In this document: in pieces, positions 57,424 through 64,000 of the stretch | Numbering within the stretch: position 1 is the first letter of the stretch | How the letters are laid out: each line of letters opens with the position of its first letter | Translations under genes and position numbers: made by a program | DNA from: FEB-7 sp963698265 | GTDB taxonomy: Bacteria; Pseudomonadota; Gammaproteobacteria; Burkholderiales; Usitatibacteraceae | Direction: 5' to 3' | Length of the DNA: 64,000 nt | NCBI GenBank assembly: GCA_963698265.1 | Contig: CAVOQC010000001.1 | Location: 186,001-250,000, forward strand | Notes under the pieces: generated by a model | Database searches by the model: none | What the model was told of the DNA's origin: nothing | The model's input: only the letters and a program-made list of their open reading frames with translations

Positions 57424-60400
57424 ATGTGGATCACCCGAACCAGCATCAACCAGCCGGTGTTCGCCACCATGGTCATGGTCGCACTTTGCGTGCTCGGGCT
57501 CTTCTCCTACAACAAGCTGCGCGTCGAGCGCATGCCCGACATCAGCATCCCCTTCATCTTCATCCAGGTCCAGTATCCGGGGGCCGCGCCCGAGGCCGTC
57601 GAGAACGACATCACCAAGCCGGTCGAGGAGGTGGTGAATACCGTCAACGGCGTGAAGATCATCCGCTCCAATTCCTTCGAGGGCCGCAGCGAAACCTACA
57701 TCGAGTTCCGGCTCGACACGAACATGGAGCGCGCGGTGCAGGACGTGCGCGACAAGATCGCGCTGATCCGCCCCGGGTTCCCGCGGGAGGCGAGGGACGC
57801 CCTCGTGCTTCGCGGCGACTTCGACAATGCCGAGCCCGTGGTCTCGCTGTCCGTCACCTCGCCGACGAGGAGCCTGCGCGAGCTTTCCACGCTCACCGAC
57901 CAGGTGATCGTCAAGCGCTTCCAGAACGTCCCCGGCGTCGGACAGGTGCGGGTTTCCGGCAGCGTGAACCGCCAGGTGCTGGTGAACCTGCGTCCCGGGC
58001 AGATGCTTTCGCAAGCGGTGGGCGTTGACGAGATCATCGCCGCCATCCGCGCCGCCAACCTGGACGTGCCCGCCGGGAAGATCGTCCACGGCCCCACCGA
58101 GCAGCTGGTGCGGATCGAGGGCCGGATCAAGGAGCCCGCCGGATTCGGCAAGATCATCGTCGCGCGCCGCGCCAAGGGCCCCGTCTACCTCGACCAGGTC
58201 GCGGACGTGGTCGACGGCGAGCGCGAGGCCGATTCGCTTTCCCGGATCAGCGGCCGGCCGGGCCTGTCGATCGAGGTCCTCAAGGTGCAGGACGCCAACA
58301 TCGTCGAGGTGGGCAGGGGCGCCAAGGCGACCGCGGCCGATCTGCGCAAGGAGCTGCCCCCCGACGTGGAGCTGAAGCTCGTCTACGCCGACGTGGACTT
58401 CATCGAGAAGGCGCTGGACGGCGTGAAGACGACGATCGTGGAAGGGGCGCTCCTCACCGTCTTCGTCGTCTTCCTCTTCCTGCATTCGTGGCGAAGCACG
58501 GTCATCACGGGGCTCACCCTTCCCATCTCGGTGATCGCCACCTTCGTCGCGGTGTACCTCTTCGGGTTCACGCTCAACTTCCTCACCCTGATGGCGCTGT
58601 CGCTTTGCATAGGACTGCTGATCGACGACGCGATCGTGGTGCGCGAGAACATCGTGCGCCACCTCGGGATGGGCAAGGACCACTACCGCGCCGCGCGGGA
58701 GGGCACCGACGAGATCGGGCTCGCGGTGATGGCGACGACCTTCGCGATCGTCGCGGTCTTCATCCCCATCGCGTTCATGTCGGGGATCATCGGCAGGGTC
58801 TTCTTCCAGTTCGGCGTCACGGTCGCGGTGGCGGTGCTCGTGTCGCTCTTCGTGAGCTTCACGCTCGACCCGATGCTCTCGGCCATCTGGCGCGACCCGC
58901 CCGAGACGCGCTTCAAGTACGTGCCCTGGCTGGGGCGCATGATGGCCCGCATCGAGAACGGGGTGGAATGGGCCCACCACCGTTACGGAGAACTCCTTGA
59001 ATGGGCGCTCGCCAACCGCAAGAAGGTGCTCGGGATCGCCGTGGCGGTGTTCGCCTCGAGTTTTCTCGTGCTGCCGCTCGTCGGTACCGAGTTCTTTCCG
59101 GAGTCGGACGAGGGAAGAACGTCCTTCCGGCTCACCACGCCCGTGGGCTCGAGCCTCGAGTACACCGACGCGAAGACCCGCCAGGTCGAGGCGATCCTTC
59201 GCCAGTATCCCGAGGTCCGGGTGATGAACGCCAACGTCGGCACCGGCGAAGGACGCAACGTGGCGCGAGTCCACGTCGGCCTCGTGGACCGCAAGGAGCG
59301 CCCGAACCTCACCATCAAGGCCTTCGAGGCGAAGGTGCGCGACCAGATCCGCGCGATTCCCGGCATCGAGCTCGCCGTGGGCTGGAACCGGCCGATCTGG
59401 ATCAACCTCCTCGGGCCCTCCAACGACGGGCTCGAGCGGGTGACCGACGAGGTGATGGAGAAGATCGGCCGGATCAAGGGCATCGTGGACCTCGAAAGCA
59501 GCCTCAAGGCGCAGAACCCGGCCATCACCATCAAGGTGAACAACGAGCTCGCGAGCGACCTGGGTCTCACCGTGTCGCAGATCGGCGCCGCGGTGCGCCC
59601 GCTCGTGGCCGGCGACGTGATCGGCCACTGGCTCGCCCCCGACGGGCAGAACTACGAGGTGAACGTGCAGCTGCCGATGTCGGGCCGGCGCATCACCGCC
59701 GACCTGGGGGAGCTGCACATCGCGAGCAGCAGGCTCGGGGCGGACGGCTCGCCGGTCCTGGTCCCGCTGCGCCAGGTCGTCGAGTTCCAGAATTCCACCA
59801 GCCCGCAGATCATCAAGCGCCAGGCCCTGCAGCGGCGCGTGGGCATCTACGCGAACGTCGAGGGCCGGCCCTCGGGCGACGTGGGCAGCGAGGTCCAGGA
59901 GATGCTCAAGACCATCGAGCTGCCGCCGGGCTACCGCTTCGACGTCGCCGGCCAGACGCAGGAAATGCAGGAGTCCTTCACGGCGGCGGTCGCGGCCATC
60001 GGGATGGCGGTGATCTTCATCTACATCATCCTCGCGTCCCAGTTCGGCAGCTTCCTGCAACCGCTGGCGATCATGGCGTCGCTCCCCTTCACGCTCATCG
60101 GCGTGTTCCTGGCACTCCTCATCACCGGCAGCACGCTCAACATGTTCTCGATCATCGGGGTCATCATGCTGATGGGGCTGGTGACCAAGAACGCGATCCT
60201 GCTCGTGGACTTCACGAACCAGGGGATTCGCGAGGGAAAGTCGCGTCACGACGCGATCCTCGCCGCGGGCCAGGTGCGGTTGCGCCCGATCCTCATGACC
60301 ACCATGGCGATGATTTTCGGGATGCTCCCGCTCGCGATCGGCTCGGCCGACGGCGGCGAGCAGAATTCGCCCATGGGGCGCGCGGTGATCGGCGGGCTCA

Positions 60401-60564
60401 TCACCTCGACGCTGCTGACCCTGGTGGTGGTGCCCGTCCTCTACACCTACCTGGATGCCTGGGGGCGCAGGGCTTCCGTGTGGTTTACCCGGGGAACACA
60501 CGCGGGCCACGGGGGCGGCGCCGCGGCGCAGTCCACTCCGTCCAGGCCGGCCGACGGCTCCTGA
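57424..60564 (+). CDS. RND efflux pump, inner membrane transporter
   Basis: 1046 residues, AcrB-like: two six-helix bundles and two periplasmic loops. Proton-relay Asp pair in LLIDDAIVVREN (TM4) and the partner Lys in MGLVTKNAILLVDF (TM10) are kept. MWITRTSINQPVFATMVM start is typical of HAE-type pumps. Nine bases after the fusion protein. No outer membrane TolC-like gene follows, so it must use one elsewhere. Substrate unknown. Confidence 0.95.
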   Translation: MWITRTSINQPVFATMVMVALCVLGLFSYNKLRVERMPDISIPFIFIQVQYPGAAPEAVENDITKPVEEVVNTVNGVKIIRSNSFEGRSETYIEFRLDTNMERAVQDVRDKIALIRPGFPREARDALVLRGDFDNAEPVVSLSVTSPTRSLRELSTLTDQVIVKRFQNVPGVGQVRVSGSVNRQVLVNLRPGQMLSQAVGVDEIIAAIRAANLDVPAGKIVHGPTEQLVRIEGRIKEPAGFGKIIVARRAKGPVYLDQVADVVDGEREADSLSRISGRPGLSIEVLKVQDANIVEVGRGAKATAADLRKELPPDVELKLVYADVDFIEKALDGVKTTIVEGALLTVFVVFLFLHSWRSTVITGLTLPISVIATFVAVYLFGFTLNFLTLMALSLCIGLLIDDAIVVRENIVRHLGMGKDHYRAAREGTDEIGLAVMATTFAIVAVFIPIAFMSGIIGRVFFQFGVTVAVAVLVSLFVSFTLDPMLSAIWRDPPETRFKYVPWLGRMMARIENGVEWAHHRYGELLEWALANRKKVLGIAVAVFASSFLVLPLVGTEFFPESDEGRTSFRLTTPVGSSLEYTDAKTRQVEAILRQYPEVRVMNANVGTGEGRNVARVHVGLVDRKERPNLTIKAFEAKVRDQIRAIPGIELAVGWNRPIWINLLGPSNDGLERVTDEVMEKIGRIKGIVDLESSLKAQNPAITIKVNNELASDLGLTVSQIGAAVRPLVAGDVIGHWLAPDGQNYEVNVQLPMSGRRITADLGELHIASSRLGADGSPVLVPLRQVVEFQNSTSPQIIKRQALQRRVGIYANVEGRPSGDVGSEVQEMLKTIELPPGYRFDVAGQTQEMQESFTAAVAAIGMAVIFIYIILASQFGSFLQPLAIMASLPFTLIGVFLALLITGSTLNMFSIIGVIMLMGLVTKNAILLVDFTNQGIREGKSRHDAILAAGQVRLRPILMTTMAMIFGMLPLAIGSADGGEQNSPMGRAVIGGLITSTLLTLVVVPVLYTYLDAWGRRASVWFTRGTHAGHGGGAAAQSTPSRPADGS

Positions 60565-60624
60565 CCGGGCTTGCAGGCGCCGCGGACCGGAACGCCTCGC
60601 CCGGCCTGCGAAGGACGGCGTCCG

Positions 60625-61428
60625 TTACGCGGGCGTTGCCGGTGCGATGGCAAAGGTCGCACCGGCGTCGCACAGCGCGGCCTTGCCGCGAACGGCCAGG
60701 TCGGAGGTGAAGCGGAACTGCTGGGAAGATGAGACGGGGTAGGCCTTCAACCGGTAGTGCGTGCCCCAGGGCTTTTCCTGGACGACGACCGCGATGGGCT
60801 GGCCGACGCACAGGTAGGGGCTCGTGAGCGCCACGTCCCGGAGGGCCTGCCGGGCGCGTGCCCCGTCGTGCTGCGGATGGAGGAAGAACTCCGCGGCGCA
60901 CTGCAGGCGCGGAAGGCCGTCGTTCGCGTTGTGGACCGGCTCGGTCCACAGGCGGGCGTGGGGGATGGCGACCACCGTGTCGTCCGGCGTGAGCACCTCG
61001 ACTGCGCGCACGCCGACGTGGCGCACTTCGCCGTACACGCCGCCCACGCTGATCCAGTCGCCGTTGCGGTACGGGCGCTCGCCGATCGCCACGACGCCGG
61101 CGATGAGGCTGCTCGCGTAGTCCTTGAGGGCGAAACCCAGCGCGAAGCCGGCGGTGCCGAGGAGCGCCACCATGTTCTGGATGGACGGCTCGATCACGAG
61201 CGGCACGATCAGCGCGAATGCCGCCAGTATGACGAGCAGCCGGATCAACGGGATCGTGGCCAGCAGGTGCAGCCGCTTCCTGCCGTGCAGCCGCCCCGCG
61301 ATCCAGGGCAGTGCCCGCTGCGTGACGACGACCAGGAACGCCGCCGCCGCGACGATCACCGCGAGCGCCAGCATCGTTCCGGAGTCCAGCGTCTGGAAGA
61401 TCTGCGCCACCGGCCGGGTTTCCTGCAT
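60625..61428 (-). CDS. MscS-family mechanosensitive channel
   Basis: 267 residues from ATG 61428. Three membrane helices at about 18-35, 50-73 and 82-105. The pore helix is LLGTAGFALGFALKDYASSLIAG, split here as LLGTAGFALGFA then LKDYASSLIAG, followed by the beta domain FERPYRNGD-like GERPYRNGDWISVGG. Relieves osmotic downshock or responds to membrane tension. Eight bases after the upstream gene, so the two are co-expressed. Confidence 0.9.
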   Translation of the reverse strand: MQETRPVAQIFQTLDSGTMLALAVIVAAAAFLVVVTQRALPWIAGRLHGRKRLHLLATIPLIRLLVILAAFALIVPLVIEPSIQNMVALLGTAGFALGFALKDYASSLIAGVVAIGERPYRNGDWISVGGVYGEVRHVGVRAVEVLTPDDTVVAIPHARLWTEPVHNANDGLPRLQCAAEFFLHPQHDGARARQALRDVALTSPYLCVGQPIAVVVQEKPWGTHYRLKAYPVSSSQQFRFTSDLAVRGKAALCDAGATFAIAPATPA

Positions 61429-61436
61429 GGTCGTCC

Positions 61437-62684
61437 TCAGAATCCGTCGACGAGGTAGTCGCGGCTGCGAAGCAGCTCGCGAACCGTCGCGTAGGCCAGC
61501 GCCTCGACGCTCCAGCGCTCGTCCCGGCACTGCGCCAGGCCGGCGTTGCGCAGCCGCAGCAGGATCGCCATGCACTGGTGGTGCGAAAGCGGCAGCAACT
61601 CGGGCAGCTGCGCGGCGGGCAGGCCGCCGTGCAGCAGGAGCGCGTGCAGGACGAGTGCGATCTCCTCGTCCAGTTCGGCGAACGCGGCGGGTTCCTGCAT
61701 CCCGGCGGAAACCCAGATGCTCTCCTCGCCGTCATCGACGGCCCCCTTCGCACTGCCGTCTTCGTCCGGGCCGGCTTCGTCCCGCTCGGGCTCGGCGCGA
61801 AGCCGCTCGCGCCAGTAGCGGATCGCCGTTCCGACATTGCCCCGGCAATGCGCGGCGAGCTGGGCGATCTCCGCGCCGACCCCTTCGACAGCGACCGGCA
61901 CGGAGAGAATGTCGTTGCCGGTCCTCGCATTGCGAAAGCGGATCCGCTGGCGCGCGGGCGAAGTCACGCCCGAGGCCAGGAGCTGCGCGAGGCGGGGCCC
62001 GTCGAAGGCCTGGAGCGTCAACGCGTCCGGGCGGGGCACGGCCCAGACGTGCTGCAGGTACGCCCAGGCCCAGCTGTCGCAGCCGATCACGCCGGGTCCC
62101 AGGCGGCCGCTTTCGGAGGCCTCGAGCACCTCGCGCACCAGCGAAAGGCCGCGCGCGTGGCGCAAATAGAAGTGCTCCAGGTTCGGCAGCACCCAGGGCC
62201 GGCCGGGCACGGGCCTCATGTCGGGCACGCGCGCTTCGCCCGCCAGGACTGCTCCGCGGTCCGGCGCCTCGATGATCGCCGTCCCGCGCATCGCCCCCCA
62301 CTGGCGCAGGATCGCGGCGTGGCCGCCGTGGGGCTGGCCGATGACGAACTTCACGGGACGGTCCGGAGTCCGGACCCAGGTCTCCAGCTGCTCATCGAGC
62401 GCCGCCGCTGCGGCACGCCAATCCAGCGCAGGCACGAGGTGCTCCAGCCGGACCTCCTGGAGGGCGCGCAATTGTGCCTCGTCCTTCACGGGCGCCTTCG
62501 CCTCCTCGCCGGCGCCCAGGAAGGTCCGCCTCGCGGACGACCAGGCATTGGCCAGCGCGCTCCGCGCTGGCACGCGGGGCACCTCGTAGCCGGCGACGGG
62601 CACGAATTCCCAGAGCTTCGCCCGGTGCGCATCGTCCTGCGCGGCAGGCGGCAGCCCTGCGTTCTTCGCGATTGGGAGATTCAT
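61437..62684 (-). CDS. Unrecognised protein, degenerate P-loop ATPase-like with winged-helix end
   Basis: 415 residues, no signal or membrane segment. FVIGQPHGGHAAIL at about residue 115 occupies the place and shape of a Walker A loop but lacks the Lys-Ser/Thr. GVIGCDSWAWAYL near 197 could be the Walker B strand, and CRGNVGTAIRYWRERL resembles a sensor-2 helix of STAND/AAA proteins. The C-terminal 90 residues (ALLLHGGLPAAQLPELL and LRNAGLAQCRDERWSVE) look like a winged helix. I cannot name a family. Co-transcribed with the MscS channel, so perhaps a cytosolic regulator of it. Confidence 0.6.
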   Translation of the reverse strand: MNLPIAKNAGLPPAAQDDAHRAKLWEFVPVAGYEVPRVPARSALANAWSSARRTFLGAGEEAKAPVKDEAQLRALQEVRLEHLVPALDWRAAAAALDEQLETWVRTPDRPVKFVIGQPHGGHAAILRQWGAMRGTAIIEAPDRGAVLAGEARVPDMRPVPGRPWVLPNLEHFYLRHARGLSLVREVLEASESGRLGPGVIGCDSWAWAYLQHVWAVPRPDALTLQAFDGPRLAQLLASGVTSPARQRIRFRNARTGNDILSVPVAVEGVGAEIAQLAAHCRGNVGTAIRYWRERLRAEPERDEAGPDEDGSAKGAVDDGEESIWVSAGMQEPAAFAELDEEIALVLHALLLHGGLPAAQLPELLPLSHHQCMAILLRLRNAGLAQCRDERWSVEALAYATVRELLRSRDYLVDGF

Positions 62685-62728
62685 GAAAGGAAGGCGACGC
62701 TGTCCTTGTCTCGCAAGGGCCGGCGTCC

Positions 62729-64000
62729 CTAGTAGCCGACGGCGCCGCCGTCCTTGCGGTGATCCGACCCGGCGCAGTAGCCGTCGTCCAGGCGCCAGAT
62801 GAGCTGCGCGCCGCCGAAGCCGAACTGGGCGGCCTCCGGGTCCACGATGCGGTGCCCGCGGCCCTTGAGGTCATCGAGCACGCCGGGGGCGAGGCCTGCC
62901 GACTCGAAGCTCACGCTGAAGTCGTTGTTCACGATCCAGCGCGGCCCGTCGCTCGCGGCCTGCGGGTTCTGGTGGTAGTCCACGATGCGCGTGACCATCT
63001 GCGCGTGGCCCTGGGGCTGCATCTGCCCTCCCATCACCCCGAAGCTCATCACCGGCTTGCCGTCCTTGGTAAGGAAGCCGGGAATGATGGTCTGGAACGG
63101 GCGCTTGCCCGGGCCCACGAGGTTGGGGTGCCCGGGCTTGAGCGAGAACCCCGCACCGCGGTTCTGCATGGAGATGCCGGTGCCCGACACCACCATGCCG
63201 GAGCCGAACCCCATGTAGTTCGACTGGATGAAGGACACCATCATCCCGTTCGCATCCGCCGTGGTGAGGTAGACCGTGCCGCCTTCGCGCGGGTCCCCGG
63301 GCGGCGGATCGGAGGCGCGCTTCCTGTCGATCGCGCGGGAGCGATGCTCCAGGTAATCGTCGGCGAGGAGTTTCTCCGCGTCGAACTCCATCGTGGCCGG
63401 GTCGGCGACGAAACGGTACGCGTCGGCGAAGGCCAGCTTCATCGCCTCGATCTGCAGGTGCAGGCTGTCGGCCCCGTCCGCGGGAAGTGCCGCGAGATCG
63501 AAGTGCCGGAGCATCCCCAGCGCCATGAGGGCGACGATGCCCTGCCCGTTGGGCGGCATCTCGTGCAGCCGGTAGCCGCGGTACTCGATCGAGATCGGTT
63601 CGACCCAGTCGCAGCGGTGCGCGGAGAAGTCGGCAAGCGTGTGCGCACCCTCGTCGGCCTGGGAGGCGAGCGTGATCCGCTCGGCGAGCTTGCCGCGGTA
63701 GAAGCTCTCGCCCTTCGTGGCGGCGATCTCCTCGAGCGTCTCGGCCTGCTGCGGGCAGTAGAAGCGCTCGCCGGGGCGCGGCGCGCGGTCCTTGGGCAGG
63801 AACGTCCACGCGAATTCGGAGAAACCCCGGAAGCTCGGCGCCTGCCGCGCCCAGCTGAGGGAGGTGATCGGCGAGACCATGAAGCCGTCGCGCGCGTAGC
63901 GGATGGCCGCCTGGAAGAGGTCGGCGAAGGCGAGCTTGCCGTAGCGCTGGGAGAGCGCCACCCAGGCCGAGACGCAGCCCGGCACCGTGACGGAATCCCA
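62729..64000 (-). CDS. Gamma-glutamyltransferase, N-terminal part outside window
   Basis: At least 423 residues; the frame continues beyond the window edge (DSVTVPGCVSAW is typical of the middle of the large subunit). GGTVYLTTADANG holds the nucleophile Thr that starts the small subunit after self-cleavage. GTGISMQNRGAGFSL, the GKRPFQTIIPGF stretch and GVMGGQMQPQGH are standard small-subunit motifs. Transfers or hydrolyses the gamma-glutamyl group of glutathione, usually in the periplasm; the signal peptide would be outside the window. Confidence 0.93.
   Translation of the reverse strand, partial: WDSVTVPGCVSAWVALSQRYGKLAFADLFQAAIRYARDGFMVSPITSLSWARQAPSFRGFSEFAWTFLPKDRAPRPGERFYCPQQAETLEEIAATKGESFYRGKLAERITLASQADEGAHTLADFSAHRCDWVEPISIEYRGYRLHEMPPNGQGIVALMALGMLRHFDLAALPADGADSLHLQIEAMKLAFADAYRFVADPATMEFDAEKLLADDYLEHRSRAIDRKRASDPPPGDPREGGTVYLTTADANGMMVSFIQSNYMGFGSGMVVSGTGISMQNRGAGFSLKPGHPNLVGPGKRPFQTIIPGFLTKDGKPVMSFGVMGGQMQPQGHAQMVTRIVDYHQNPQAASDGPRWIVNNDFSVSFESAGLAPGVLDDLKGRGHRIVDPEAAQFGFGGAQLIWRLDDGYCAGSDHRKDGGAVGY

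Noticed and set aside
56116..60510. 1464-codon open frame opposite the RND operon
   Set aside because: Entirely antisense to two well-conserved transporter genes; composition is a typical codon-bias artefact.

Overview
The window is dense, high-GC bacterial chromosome with no insertion sequence, prophage or CRISPR array and no gene-free stretch above about 230 bases. Gene content and order point to a betaproteobacterium. The block fur/bamE-dapB-carAB-greA/yhbY-rlmE-ftsH-folP-glmM ... pstSCAB ... tpiA-secG-tRNA-Leu-nuoA to nuoN is an arrangement well known from that class. Gene starts often overlap the previous stop by four bases (ATGA or GTGA), so translational coupling is widespread.

Layout. 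1-4780: 3' part of a two-component hybrid protein with a degenerate kinase core, a HAD phosphatase, aerobic glycerol-3-phosphate dehydrogenase (glpD) and a Nudix hydrolase. 4791-19801 (minus strand): a complete 14-gene complex I operon nuoA-N. It carries an extra cupin gene between nuoD and nuoE, and a REP-like inverted repeat that supplies the last 21 codons of nuoF. 19867-21115: tRNA-Leu(GAG), secG, tpiA. 21245-34386: an oxyanion/arsenic region. It has arsR-arsI-arsC-acr3, then convergent pstSCAB behind a good Pho box. Divergent from pstS is a Tat-exported molybdenum enzyme of the arsenate-reductase (Arr/Arx) type with its Fe-S subunit and TorD-like chaperone, behind an FNR-type box. After it come a YqeB/EF2563-type molybdenum-enzyme accessory protein, a SigZ-like ECF sigma factor, a DUF318/ArsP-type permease and a small thioredoxin. 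34406-47694: housekeeping block (glmM, folP, ftsH, rlmE, yhbY, greA, carB, carA, a CNT nucleoside transporter, dapB, bamE, fur). 47691-50197: secreted barnase-type RNase with barstar, sfsA, thioredoxin, Dps. 50345-55147: a LysR-controlled redox/electrophile operon (two pirins, DoxX, old yellow enzyme, FMN reductase). 55144-64000: gluQ, an RND efflux pair, an MscS channel paired with a protein carrying a degenerate P-loop, and a truncated gamma-glutamyltransferase.

How it fits together. The two accessory clusters flank pstSCAB, which in related genomes usually lies directly beside glmM. Phosphate uptake, arsenate reduction and arsenite or organoarsenical efflux are therefore physically linked here. 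The best candidate for something undescribed is the 27464-34386 cluster: an FNR-box-preceded Arr-like molybdoenzyme with no membrane anchor gene, joined to YqeB, SigZ and an ArsP-like permease/thioredoxin pair. Its substrate is not settled by sequence alone. Other points of note are a probable transcription attenuator in front of carA, a 12-codon ORF overlapping the fur start codon, and two different REP-like palindromes.
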